Positions 11,215-22,579 of a stretch of 64,000 nucleotides of DNA are shown piece by piece. Source of the DNA: Gambelia wislizenii (Eukaryota > Chordata > Lepidosauria > Squamata > Crotaphytidae); contig JAUMIR010000005.1 of NCBI GenBank assembly GCA_030847615.1, positions 80,572,492 through 80,636,491 of the forward strand. Direction: 5' to 3'. Made by a program: the position numbers and the translations under genes. Each line of letters starts with the position of its first letter. The first letter of the stretch is position 1. The notes under the pieces are model-generated. The model worked only from the letters and a program-made list of their open reading frames with translations, ran no database searches and was not told where the DNA came from.

Positions 11215-12884
11215 CTGCAAAAACAATAAAAGAAGCAAGTTTCAAATTAAGGAGACAAAAATAAATAAATAAAACACAACGTAGAAACAAACACCATATT
11301 CTGTGAGTACCACAGTGTATGACTTCTGTCCTATGGAGACTTAATCATAGAGATTCAAATCCTAGTCTCAGATCCCTAGTCCAGCAGTTAAAACACTACA
11401 CCACTTCTGTAGCAATACAGAATTTTGTTGCCCTTAAATTGGGTGGGGCCCTTTTTAGAGACTGAAGTGAGCCAAAAACAACAGTAACACATGTCTTAAG
11501 TGAACAAGCTTTGAACAACCTCTTCCTCTGCTCACCATACTTTCATTTCCTTATATGCTCCTGTTCTTTCCTCTGCTTCCACGTTAGTGGAAGACTTTGA
11601 TATTTCTCTGAACTACTTACATTTGAACTGACAAACTCTGTGAACCACAAATATATCTGAAAACTAGAACTGCAAACCATGTCGAAAGTAACGGTTTCCT
11701 CCTAACTAGGAATTATGGGAGGAAACAGAAGCATGTGAATTAAGTGGAGAAGGAGAAGGAAGGAACTTAAGGCTCATTTGTGGGTTGAGGGTCAGGGAAA
11801 TGATATCCAAACTGACCACCTGATGGCTAATGATACTTATGACGCATGGTGTTTCAGTGAAGGTTTCATATGAATTAATTTTATTTCTTACATTTCGACA
11901 TGCATGATTACATACATGCCTGTGTATGTAATAATAAGTGTCTGAATGAGGGGGAAGCAGGAGAAGGCCCACTGCACATTTGAGACTGTTTGCCCCAACT
12001 TGTCCTCAACCAGAGTCTCCAACCAAAAGCAGCCACAGGCCAGCCTTGGCTTCATTCTTCATTAGTACTGTAAAATAGTTCCTGTATTTTTATACAACAG
12101 AATAGGAGTCAATCAGTGACAGTATGAGAAAGATGCCACCGTGGGCTATATCTTGTGACCCTTAAACTGCTTCACAGCACTTCTTTATGCATGTCAATGG
12201 AACTCATGGCAAGAGAGCTCTCAGGAATAAACACTGAAATTGTAACATCCCTGTGTAAAAGGAATAGAAGACCAAGGTCCAACAGTACTGCTAGCAGAGT
12301 GTTAAGGGCTTTATCACACTACATTGTTGAAGTGCTATTATTCCATTTTAACTCCTATGGCTGTCTCCTGTGGAATTTTGGGGTTTATAGTTTAGTGAGG
12401 TCTAAGAGCTCTCTGGCTAAGCATTCTAAATGCTCCTCCCTAAACTGCAAATCCCAGGATTCCACAGGAGGCAGCCATAGCAATTAAAGTGGAATAATAG
12501 TGCTATAACAGTGCAGTGTGATAATCTCCTTATTTACCAGCATACTCTCACTGGGGTTCTGCTGTCACTAGCTGTGTCCAGTGTGCTGCTGGGTGCCATC
12601 TGGAAAAGTGATAGCTGTTCACTGTCCCAGTTGTGCAGCTACAGCAGGATGGTGTCCAGGAAGCCTTTGTTACACATGCACACACATACACCAACCACTA
12701 ATTAGACACAGAGGTGTGTCCCAGTGCCATTAAGTATAAAAAGAAGGACTGGGTATCTTCTTGTGACACAACCAAAAAAGTACATACACTGCCAGAAGGG
12801 AAGGATAAGTACACCCACATAGGTCACCAACAGGATTCCAGCCATCATCTGCTAATTCATTCTCCCTTTCATACTTTTACTCAC
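11215..12884 (-). other. GPM6A: GPM6A intron 5
   Basis: 1670 bases with GT-AG ends. It contains a palindromic 214-bp element at 12311-12524. I recognise nothing in 11230-12300. Confidence 0.8.
12311..12524. mobile_element. Palindromic MITE, 214 bp, copy 1
   Basis: The ends are inverted repeats: TTATCACACTACATTG on the left, CAGTGCAGTGTGATAA on the right. Inner arms pair GTGCTATTATTCCATTTTAA with the mirrored block near 12485-12505, and GGCTGTCTCCTGTGGAATTT with AATCCCAGGATTCCACAGGA. A same-sized copy lies at 63111-63324, with older relatives at 32493-32693, 37968-38198 and 62032-62256. It is non-autonomous and the superfamily is uncertain. Confidence 0.8.
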
Positions 12885-12961
12885 CTCGGTAGACTCACAC
12901 ATCCTGAGGAAATTTTCAGACATTGTGCAAATCTTCTTTTCTTCTCCAATTGTGACAATTC
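12885..12961 (-). CDS. GPM6A: GPM6A coding exon 5
   Basis: Seventy-seven bases encoding residues 182-206: IVTIGEEKKICTMSENF then LRMCESTE. This is the membrane-proximal part of the large extracellular loop. Cys192 and Cys202 (human numbering by length) are present; the family uses these cysteines in the loop's disulfides. The first two bases complete Gly181, split from exon 4 (phase 1 in, phase 0 out). Acceptor TGTTGCAG and donor GTGAGT are canonical. Human M6-a, as I remember it, has Val where this has Met194; the rest agrees. Confidence 0.96.
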
Positions 12962-13499
12962 CTGCAACAGATTAAATCTCAGTGAGCTTCTGATACACCT
13001 TTAATGCAGAAAAGGTAAGCTTGGGTAAATCATTTCATCAGAATAAGAAATACAACAATTTATAATCAGCAAAAATAAAAATAATAAATTTATCAATACA
13101 GTCTAAAACACAAGCCATGGAAAGTCAAAAAGCAGCTGAAATCTAAAACTGAAAGTCTGTGAAAGAACAAGGTCTTCACCCGATGCTGAGGTGTTACCAA
13201 TGTAGACAAGAGGTAAGCCAAAACCTCCCCCTTTTCATGGCAAATTATATCTTGGCAAAACCTCTCAGGGAAGGGTTTAAGAAAATCATAAATCATATTT
13301 TGATACTGGTTTATTTGAAAAAAATCATTGCTTAAAGTACCTTGCATTACTCCCACACTTATACCCACTTCACATTTGACAAGGCACTGTGCTTAGTTTA
13401 AAACTGGAAACATAACATCCAACTGCCTCTTTGCACATTAAGAGGGGATTGGAACTCCATGAGCTGATGCTTCATTAATAGTAGTGCACATAGTGTTGG

Positions 13500-13960
13500 T
13501 GTCAGGATCAGTCCTGGACATGACCTTCTTCTGCCAACTTCAGTTCTGTTGTTTTGCTTTGTGGCTAATCTGTAACTGTTTTGATTAAAGTTTGCACCTG
13601 GCTTTTGCCGTGAGAAATATGGGAGGTACCCACTCTTGGTGGGAGTGGGGATGATGGATAGCCAATGACTGTATATGAGTTGTTTTATACTGTCTACCGT
13701 TTTATCATTGTAAGCCGCCCCGATTGCTTGCAGAGGGGCGGGATATAAATAAATTTTATTATTATTATTTATTATTATTATTATTGTATAGCCAGCCAGA
13801 TTTGTACACTGTAAATACTTTTTAACCTAATGCTTTCTAAGTAAGTTTCATTCTGAGCAACAATATTGTAGGGTTGCTCTTTAGATTACTGTACCAATAA
13901 AGTTTACCATTTAACTCTGAAACTGCTGGTTACTGAGTCTGAAGAAGCCAGTACGTGATA
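13500..13960 (+). repeat. Possible decayed LTR split by an L2 tail
   Basis: It starts TGTCAGGATC, has an AATAAAG signal at about 13898, and ends near GTACGTGATA. TGTCAGG also begins the copia LTRs at 19419-25103, but the two are not evidently alike inside. An L2 tail (about 13640-13793) sits inside it. No target duplication was found, so this is a weak call. Confidence 0.3.
13640..13793 (+). repeat. L2 LINE 3' tail
   Basis: TAAGCCGCCCCGATTGCT followed by GAGGGGCGGGATATAAATAA and a (TTA)n run. This is the same 3' terminus as the long L2 copy at 15975-17714, in the opposite orientation. Confidence 0.85.
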
Positions 13961-14213
13961 GCTGGACTATGATTTTGTATTACATCTAAAAAGAGCTTAT
14001 GTATCCAATTCACAGGTTGTCACCTGCATATCCCCAATGCGTATCCTCTGCATTGGCAAATAACACTGACTGAAATTCATCCATTCTGTTCTACCAATGT
14101 TTACATTTGTTGACATTTTGGACTCAATTTTGGAAGCTGCCCACAAGCTAAGACATGATGGCAGCAGTTCAATGACTGCATTATCAATTAAATTAAACAA
14201 TTCATCCACTTAC

Positions 14214-14367
14214 CAAACTGACGGAGATCCAAGCAGAGATTTGCTCCTTCCACTAGGGTGGTATTTTTGCAAATAGTCCACAGGTTGAAATACATGTACA
14301 CAGGCAAAGAAGTGAAAGCTGTAACCCCCAGCCAGGCCAGCATGAAGATGTATGTCAGCATGATAAA
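14214..14367 (-). CDS. GPM6A: GPM6A coding exon 4
   Basis: 154 bases encoding residues 130-180 plus the first base of Gly181. FIMLTYIFMLAWLGVTAF forms transmembrane helix 3; TSLPVYMYFNLWTICKNTTL and the following VEGANLCLDLRQF begin the large extracellular loop. Asn164-Thr-Thr is a glycosylation sequon, and Cys162 and Cys174 are in place. Acceptor TACACACAG and donor GTAAGTG are canonical. The one difference I notice from human M6-a is Lys163 for Arg. The sequence separates it clearly from PLP1 and GPM6B. Confidence 0.97.
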
Positions 14368-15974
14368 CTGTGTGTAACAAATAGGAAAAATGTGTCAGAG
14401 AAAAGCTGCAGTTTTAAAAACGATTTCCTTTTTAAAGAAAAACAAATTTAATCATGCACACATTTTTTAAATCTCATTGAACTGCTTATTCTTTCGGATG
14501 AGAAAGCCTTCCCATGTTTACATTCATGAAAAGTAATACAATAACAAAGCTTTTATGGTTCACAATAAAAGGACATACCCCAATCACCTCTATCAAAAAG
14601 ATAAGAATGGAATCAAGTGAATAATCTTTTCTGAGGAGGGAAAAGACCCAAGAGTTGAAAACCAAATGTATCTATCATATAATCTGGTAATTTAGGGCAT
14701 GATCCAAAGCTCACGATCTAACTATTGATGAGCTACAGCAGCAGTGGGGAAAGTGTGACCTGCAGGCCGCATGCAGCCCTAACACAATTTTTGTGGCCTC
14801 CAAGGGCCCTCCTCACCCCAAATGTGCAGCTTCCAGGCTCTGGATAGTTACCCATCCCTGGATGACAGGATTCAACAGGAACACCAGGTATGTCACCAAC
14901 ATGATAGATATACTGGCAGAAGATGCCACTGATGGAATTATGCTAGTGGAACAGCTAAAATGAGCCAGAGTCATGGGTGAGCTGTCCATGGGAGGGATAC
15001 ACTAAAGCCACATTCTGTACCCCTTCAGTCCATAGTTACAGCACCACCTTTACATCAGCCCCAAACCTTTGACAAAGAATAATGATCCCATGTCTACAGC
15101 TGCTCCACCTATATCATCACGACAGAGCATAGAGTATTGTAGAAGTCAACACCAATCATGGTACATCACCATCAGCATATAAATGTTAGACAGGGAAACC
15201 AGTCTAATGCGCACTAAGTCAGATGATTTACTGTGCAGCATAACTATCTGCTGCCACATGTTTGTATTTAAATCTCACAAGGAGGAAGATTGCTAATGGG
15301 AATTGGGAGAAAGATCCCTTTGCACACGAAGGAAGCCTTTTATACCAGATAGCCTGGCTTCCTTCAGCATATCGTTACCACTGTTGTACCTTGAACCCTA
15401 ACAGGTATATCATATTGGGACTTCAGACACAAATAACCAACCCTACTCCCACAACAAAAGTTTTGGGTACCACGACAGAACACCTAACACAGCTTAGTAA
15501 ATGAATGGGAACATGTGCTGTATGTAACGTATGACTGCTGCAACTGTCACTCACATTTCCCCCACTCTATGTGTGAACAGTGTGCCCCATTGAAAGTATA
15601 TTACTGTAAAGCTCTTTCTACTTTCCTTCCCCCTCAAACAGTGGAGAGCAGTTTTGTTCACTCAGGGGAGCATTCATTTGTTCCTTCAGTCAAGCTTTTT
15701 GTTGCAAAGGACTAAAGAATGCTACTTGAACTGTTTCCACTGCTAGCTAAACATTCATGAGCATTTTTGCCTCATAGGATTAGAACCTGGTTGCATGGAT
15801 CAGAAAAACACTCACCCAATGTGAGCACAATCTCCAAAGTGGGCAGGGAGGAGGGACAGGCAATGTACTCACATCACTGCAATCTCTCCCCATTCACTTA
15901 ATGGGATTATGTTGAAGTATGAACACTGCATGAATAGTTTGGTAGTGGCACCACTCATTCTTTTCTTTTCTTTT

Positions 15975-17714
15975 TATAATAATAATAATAATAAAATTTA
16001 TTTATATCCCGCCCCTCTGCGAGCAATCGGGGCGGCTTACAACAATAAAATAATACACAGTATAAAACAGCTCAAAATCCCTTCTCCCCCTTAAAACATT
16101 ATTAAATTAATACAAATTAAAATCAATATATAATACAGTTTATTAAAAACCCTTTCAAGCAAGCAGCATCAGTTTGGAGGTCCAGAAGCAACCTCCAGAG
16201 GGGGTTCCTGAGGCCGGGGTTAGCTATTCTGGAAAAGCCTACCTGAAGAGAACCGTCTTGACAGCCTTTTTAAAGCTGTCTAATGATGTCAATAGGCAGA
16301 TCTCATCCGGCAGGCCGTTCCACAATTTGGGGGCAACAGCTGAAAAAGCCCTCTGGGAGGTGGTCGCCAGCCTAGGTCTTTGTGGCTGCAACAAATTCCT
16401 CCCAGAGGACCGGAGAGCGCGGGGAGGATTATAAGGGAGAAGGCGGTCTCTGAGATAGCTTGGGCCCAAGCCATTTAGGGCTTTAAAGGTGATAACCAAC
16501 ACCTTGTACTGGGCCCGGAAGCTGATAGGCAGCCAGTGGAGGGACCTCAGAACCGGAGTAATGTGGTCCCTCCTAGATGTCCCAGAAACTAGCCTGGCTG
16601 CCATATTTTGTACCAGCTGTAATTTCCGAACTAAGCACAAGGGTAGCCCCATGTAGAGTGCATTACAGAAATCAAGACGTGAGGTTACCAGCACGTGCAC
16701 AACATTCTCAAGATCCCTTACTTCCAGAAAAGGGCGCAGCTGGCGTATCATCCGAAGCTGATAGCAAGCGCTCCTGACTGTCGCATTTACCTGATTTGTC
16801 ATCAGGAGTGATGAGTCAAGGAGCATCCCTAGACTGTGAACACAGTCACTGGAGGAGAGTGTGACCCCATCCAGGACTGGAGATTGCAACCCGATTCTTG
16901 GTTTCGGGGCTGCTACCATGAGCACCTCCGTCTTGTCTGGATTCAGTCTCAATCTGTTTTTCCTCATCCAGCCCATTACTGCCCAAAGACATTCATTGAG
17001 AGAAGAGATGCCGTCAGAATTCGAGACCGACGAACGAGATACAGAGAAATAGATCTGAGTGTCATCAGCTTACTGATAACACCCAGCTCCATAACTCCGG
17101 ATAATCTTACACAGCGGCTTCATATAGATGTTAAATAACATCGGGGACAGAATAGCACCCTGTGGTACTCCACAGGTAAGCTCCCTTTTACTGGAGCTAC
17201 TGTCCCCGAGCAGCACTCTCTGGGTCCTGCCTGAGAGGAAGGACCGGAACCACTGCAAAGCAGTGCCTCCGATGCCTAACTCCCCCAGGCGATCCAGAAG
17301 AATGCTGTGATCTATCGTATCAAAAGCCACTGAGAGGTCTAGGAGCACCAACAGGGTCACACTACCCTTGTTGATGCTCAGACGCAGATCGTCGGTCAAA
17401 GCAACCATGGCAGTCTCAACCCCAAAGCCTGTCCTAAAGCCAGTTTGAAATGGGTCTAGGTAATCGGTTTCATCCAAGACAGCTTGGAGTTGAAGAGCAA
17501 CTGCCCTCTTGATCACCTTGCTCAAAAATGGTAACAAAGAGACTGGCCTATAATTATTCATAACCAGGGGGTCCAGGGAAGGTTTTTTCAAAATAGGCTT
17601 AACAGCCGCCTCCTTTAAACATGATGGAATACATCTGCTTATGTCCTCACAAGCAGATACTGTGCCTGCAGGCCCAGAGACTATACTATTTTCTCTGTGT
17701 ATCTTCCTGTGCAA
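15975..17714 (-). pseudogene. L2 LINE, 3' 1.7 kb with reverse transcriptase
   Basis: A 5'-truncated L2-clade LINE, minus strand. The first open block (17714-17073) shows reverse-transcriptase motifs NYRPVSLLPFLSK, LLDLSVAFDTIDH and CGVPQGAILSPMLFNIYMK. The second (16976-16239) carries MRKNRLRLNPDKTEVL and the C-terminal block HITPVLRSLHWLPI typical of L2. Both lie in the same frame and are separated by one in-frame TAA at 17070-17072, exactly where the tyrosine of the catalytic YADD should be; ADDTQ follows directly. The 3' end has the GCCGCCCCGATTGCT hairpin and an (AAT)n tail. The upstream endonuclease is missing. Confidence 0.88.
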
Positions 17715-18117
17715 TCCTTAGGCTGTTTTCCCACATGTATAGGATCCACCCCACATCTTTTACTGCACGGATCATGAAGGCGGTCCATTCCATGATCAAA
17801 AGCAGAATGCTCCATAAGATTGTTATCTTACTTGCATCAGCAAGATTCCTACACTATTGAAAACTTCATAACAGATAGTTGTACCACAGGACTTGTTAAC
17901 CAGCTGCCCATTGAGTCACTGTTCAAAGTACTGTGTCCTGATGTGATGATGGTTGGTAAACACATAAAGGTGTCTTTCTTTTTCAGGATCTTATCCATCC
18001 TGGAAGGGATTCCGTAAAGGCTTTGCCATTTCCATATATTGCTTTTGTTGCTAGAGTAGCCTACTGGCATTGAGATGGGATACAGGAAAATAAAAACTGC
18101 TTAAAATAACCCTAGTA

Positions 18118-18325
18118 AGGCCCCAAATACCCTAAAGGTACCAAATCCCATCTGATCTTGGAAGCTAAGCAGGGTCACCCTGGCTTGGACTTGGATAGGA
18201 GACTGCCAATAGTAGGCTGTATTTAAAAGAAAGGAACCTCTGAGCATTTCTTGCCTAAGAAAACCCAATGAAATTCATGTGGTTGCCATAAGTCAACAGG
18301 TGATTTGAAGGCACATACATACACA
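18118..18325 (+). repeat. 5S-rRNA-derived SINE
   Basis: The head is the 3' half of 5S rRNA: CCATCTGATCTTGGAAGCTA, AGCAGGGTCA, then ACTTGGATAGGAGACTGCC. The tail contains GCCATAAGTCAACAGGTGAT and an ACATACATAC end, shared with other SINEs here. Similar copies are at 30168-30415 (+) and 55885-55985 (-). Confidence 0.85.
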
Positions 18326-19017
18326 AAAATAACTCTAAACTTCTTTTTCAATTTAATGTGCCATTGGCACAAGATTCTCCATCACCAGGGTTAAGAAAGG
18401 GTTGGTGGGTGAGAACTTTTAAAAAAATAAAATAAAAGTGAGCACTCTCTTAAAAAAAAACTGGCACATTTTATGACTTGTCATTTGGTGTTCTTTCTGT
18501 TTTACAGCTCCTGCTTCAGTAGCAGTACTTGAGTAGATGAGACATTTCTGCCAGCCATAGGCACTCACACTGAAGTAATTAGCTGGAAGCAAGTTAAGTC
18601 ATTGAAGAATTTCAAATGAAAGACTAAAAATAAAGGGCCATTGTTGAATTACTATCAAATTTAACCTGTTTTGTTCTTACAGCCTTCAAACAAGTGCTTC
18701 TGAGTACTGGCAGTGAAAAGATTCTAAGTGAATGGTTTAATTCTACAAAAGCTGAGGACAAAAATATCCCTTTTGTTTTGATTCTGTACTCTTCTATGAC
18801 TTATTTCCTAGACTGGAAGCTATGTGCTTGCTTACCAGTATCACTTGGCTCCCATATAGTAGTTTCTTTTGACAAAGACATGGTATGAAGAGCCCACCAT
18901 TAGTGTCTGCAGAAAGATCAAAATCATGCAGCCCTTCCAATGTTGTTAGATGGCATTTTCCAGCATTCCTTGTCACAGGCTATTCTTGCAACATAAGGGT
19001 GGGACCAGGGCTAGTTA

Positions 19018-19385
19018 GGCAGCATATCACTCCCCTGTTGAAACAGCTTCACTAGCCAACCGAACTATTCCCAGGAACAATTCAAAGTGCTGGCTATGAC
19101 CTGTAAAGCCCTACATAGCTAAGGCCCAGAATGTCTGAAAGCTTGTTCTCACATGAGCTCGTCTAAGTCTTATGATCAGAGAGTGGGGTGTCTCTCTCCA
19201 TCCCACCAAGCTCACAGACTCATCTAGTGAAGACAAGAGGAGAGGGCCTTCTCAGTAGCTGCTCCTAGGCTAAGCAACTCCCTCCCAAAGGAGGTTCAAT
19301 TGATCCTGTCTCTACTTTTTTTTCCCGCCAGCATGCAAAGATCTTATTTAAACAGCCCTTCAGCCTTGAACTGAAGTGTGACACC
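19018..19385 (+). repeat. L2-like LINE 3' fragment, decayed
   Basis: CTGTTGAAACAGCTTCACTA and CAATTCAAAGTGCTGGCTAT correspond to the L2 C-terminal coding block (the part ending in AFS-A-P-LWN in better copies); GCCTTCTCAGTAGCTGCTCC follows. It is heavily mutated. Confidence 0.6.
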
Positions 19386-19413
19386 AGGCTCTTCCTCTCT
19401 CTCAATTTGGGAC

Positions 19414-19418
19414 ACAGG
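19414..19418. repeat. Target duplication ACAGG, left copy
   Basis: ACAGG directly precedes the TGTCA end of the copia element. The same five bases follow its other end at 25104-25108. A 5-bp duplication is standard for Ty1/copia integration. Confidence 0.85.
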
Positions 19419-19666
19419 TGTCACTGGATGATGGGACACTCAGTCCCCAGTAGAAGCCAAAAATTATCTCAGCAGGCTCAGTAGTAATCCTTTCCCAAGA
19501 ATACTCACCCACAGAATGTTTGACGTCCAAATAAACAGGAGGCACTTTTATCTTCAAAGTCAAAACAGTTGCAATATGTACAAATATTTACAATTGAAGG
19601 AGAAATTGCTTCACCAGGCCTCAACATTCACAGGAAGAGAAGGAAGTGAGCTCTGTTCTGAGCTCT

Positions 19667-19701
<35 letters not shown>

Positions 19702-19807
19702 CATTGCCCCCTAGTGGCCTGACTAGGTCTGACTTGGTAGTTCATGCAGCATGGTTCTGCAGTTGTTCGGTCATTTTATAATAGAGTTCAGTCTCTAACT
19801 CCTGACA
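19419..19807 (-). repeat. 3' LTR of the copia element
   Basis: 389 bases, plus strand beginning TGTCACTGGATGATGGGACA and ending CTCCTGACA. It contains a (CA)n run at 19669-19702; the 5' LTR has a (TA)n run at the same place. Confidence 0.92.
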
Positions 19808-19818
19808 ATTCCCTCCAA
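19808..19818 (-). other. Polypurine tract
   Basis: TTGGAGGGAAT on the minus strand, directly abutting the 3' LTR start TGTCAGG. This is the expected place for second-strand priming. Confidence 0.75.
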
Positions 19819-19972
19819 AATGGTCAAACTACTGTGCAGGACACATGTTATCATCACAACATAACATCATTAACATACATTGTTGGACATCAATCATCTG
19901 TTGATTGACCTTCCCTTTTGACACCTTTTATTTTACACACTAGTGACAAGGCCCAGCCTCTTTGCCAACTCA

Positions 19973-21964
19973 TCATGGCTTCCTGCTGGAAGGGCTTTTG
20001 TGAGCAGGTCTGCAACATTGTCCTCTGACGGACAGTACTTCAGACACAAGATACCTTCTTGTATTTAACTGCCTCACATTTTGGTAGCGTACCGCAATGT
20101 ACTTGGTCCTGCATTTCAGATTTTCTGCTTCTGCCATAGCTATGCAGGCTTGTGAGTCCTTGTGCACCTCAACAGGCATTTGGCACAGCTCCCCAAGGTC
20201 TGCAAGCATCTGCCTTACCCATTGTACCTCACTTGCCATCTCAGACAAGGGTGCAAATTCAGCTTCAGTGGTACTAATAGCCACACAGTTCTGCTTTCTT
20301 GATATCCACACTATGGAGCTCTCTGCATACCTGACCACCATCCCAGTCACTGACTTCCTGTCTGAAGTCTCAGCAGCAAAAGAGCTGTCCACACAGCACT
20401 CGAGGGTCACCTGATTTCCTGTCAGCTTCAAACGCATGTCCCTGATCCCCTTAAGAAATCTAACTACCCTCTTCAGGATTTCCTAATCCGCTCTCTTTGG
20501 CTTGGAGTCTCTTCTGCAGAACACCCCAACTGCAAAACTGATGTCAGGCCTTGTGTTGTTTGCAATAAACAACAGACTGCCTACCACTAAGTAGTACAGG
20601 CCAGGCCTCTCAAGTTCCTGTTCTGCCTCCAAGTTCACAAAATCAGTGGTCACTGGTGTCCTGACCACTTTGGCCTCACTAAGCCCACACTTGGTCACAA
20701 GACTGTTAATTTTCTTCTTCTGACTTAGGATAAATTCTTCAAGACCAGTTCTTTCTACCTCTACTCCTAGATAACATCTCAGGCTGCCTAAGTCCTTCAA
20801 CCTGAACCAGCTTTGTAACCCCACCTGCATTTTATTGACATCACTGGCAGTCTTTGCTGCCACACAAAGGTCATCCACATAGATAACTAGCATGACAGCC
20901 CTATCACTTGCCCCCTTGGTGTACACACAGGCATCTGCGATGCTCCTTGTGTAACCTAGTGACACTAAAACTTGGTGTATGCACTTGTTCCAGTAACATG
21001 CACTTTGTTTCAAGCCATAGAGTGCTTTGCGCAACAAGTATACCTTGCTCTCACTTGCACTGTCATACCCCGGGGCCTGTTCCATGAACACTGTCTCTTC
21101 AAGATCAGCATTCAGGTATGCTGTTTCAAAGTCAAAGTGTTGCACAACCATCTGCCTCTTGGCTGCTACAGCTAACACTAACCTAAGACTTTCTGCCTTT
21201 CCTCTGGGCAAAAAGGTTTTGTCAAAATTGGTGTAGTGCTCCTACGAAAAGCCTTTCACAACCAAGTGTGCTTTACACTTTTGTGTCCCATCAGGCATGC
21301 CCTTAAGCTTGTACACCCACCTGCAATCAACAACCTTTTGGTCTTTGGGCCTCTCTACTACCTGGAACACTTTCCTCTCAACTAGTGACTCGAACTCAGA
21401 GTCCATGGCTGTGTTCCACTTATCCTGCTCTTCCTGAGGAAGTTTTAGGAGATCCTGAAAACTTGCAGGCTCCTCTGCCATGACATTGCATAGCCTAGCT
21501 TCCTGAACAACAAATCTGTCAGGAGCCTTTCTGACCCTTATTTACCTTCTGGGGATGAGCACCCTAGTTCTGCCTGACTCATCCTCACTTGCACTGCTGC
21601 TGCTATCTCTCCCTGTTTCAGGCCCAATGCTTGCTTGTGGTGGTGTGTGTGTTGGAGTGGCATGGGAAGTGTCAGGCTTTTCTTCCTGTGTGTCCCCTTC
21701 ATCATCAGGCATCACCACCCCTCCATTTGTGGGACTTTTGGGAGTTGTTGGCACATCCCTCCCCAAGGGAACAAATACCTCCTGATTGCAATGCAATCTG
21801 TCCCACCCTGAGTGCATTTCAAAGTTTGCACTCCTGGAGAACACCACTTTTCCAGGATGGAGAGAAAACACATACTTATTATCCTCATAGCCTAGGAAAT
21901 GCAGCCTCCTGGTTTTAGGCTGCCCAGGCTTTCTTAGGCTCGGGTGAATCAGTACATTCTTCAA
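19973..21964 (-). pseudogene. Copia pol: integrase end, reverse transcriptase, RNase H
   Basis: One frame interrupted by three in-frame stops: TAA at 21542, TAG at 21242 and TAG at 20483. From the N-terminus: the integrase C-terminal block (RRLHFLGYEDNKYVFSLHPG), a Ser/Asp/Glu-rich linker, then reverse transcriptase with KWNTAMDSEFESL, CRWVYKLKGMPDG, FDFETAYLNADLEE, ALYGLKQSACYWNK and the catalytic YVDD of VIYVDDLCV. RNase H follows with CVDSSFAAETSDRKS and ISTTEAEFAPLSE. The TAG at 21242 looks like a CAG-to-TAG change. After NVRQLNT the frame drifts away from the family, suggesting a frameshift. The catalytic motifs themselves are retained. Confidence 0.9.
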
Positions 21965-22564
21965 AGGGTCTGTTGGTTACACACTGGGTCTTTTTGGCAA
22001 TAGGGAAAGCCTTCACCTTAACTTTCCTGCATACTGCACATTCTAAGAACCTTGGGCAGTGTTTCATGCTTAAACGAGGGCATACTTTTGCCAGCTCCTT
22101 TAACCTTTGTAACTAGCATGGCCCATTAGCCTGTGGTAGTAATGGACACACTTACCATGTAGGGACACATTGTCTGCAGGGTTCACATTTGCCACATTCC
22201 CTTTAGGCAACATATAATACAACCCATGTTTCTTGATCCCTTTTGCACAGACATTATTCATGTTACGCCTTTCTGTTACTGTACAGTCTTCCTCTTCAAA
22301 TATCACTTTATAACCATCAGTAGTCATTTGGGACACATTTAATATACATTTCTCTAGTTTGTTAACACATAATTTATTTTCAAAATCTTTACCAAAAGAT
22401 GGCACATATACAGTGCCCATTTTCTGCACCTTGCTGGGAGCACCATCTGCAAGAGTAATATTGGTTATTGAAGCATTTTTAACATTGGTTAACAACTGTA
22501 AATCATTAACCATATTGTGCATGGCCCCACTATCAGGTAACCGAATTTCTTTCCTCAGTACCAT
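21965..22564 (-). pseudogene. Copia protease and integrase zinc-binding region
   Basis: The open part (22564-22100) starts near LPDSGAMHNMVND, whose D-S-G is the aspartic protease site. It continues through ADGAPSKVQKMGTV to the pre-integrase segment ending YYHRLMGHASYKG, which supplies the two histidines of the HHCC zinc finger. The cysteine pair (CAVC) can be read on the minus strand near 22035 in another frame. The sequence then passes directly into the integrase C-terminal block at 21964. The catalytic D-D-E core, normally some 150-200 residues, is absent. Confidence 0.85.
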
Positions 22565-22579
22565 CAGGATGGTGCTGTG

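Larger units (their letters stand above)
12962..14213 (-). other. GPM6A: GPM6A intron 4
   Basis: 1252 bases, GT-AG. The centre (13500-13960) looks like a decayed LTR interrupted by an L2 tail. The remainder is AT-rich with nothing that I can name. Confidence 0.75.

Noticed and set aside
12155..12487. 110-codon plus frame
   Set aside because: Mostly inside the palindromic MITE at 12311-12524.
16239..17714. Host gene candidates of 214 and 245 codons
   Set aside because: Both are parts of one L2 LINE frame with reverse-transcriptase motifs.
18140..18230. Possible 5S rRNA gene (also 30190-30290)
   Set aside because: Only the 3' half of 5S is present and it is joined to a SINE tail, so these are SINE heads, not rRNA genes.
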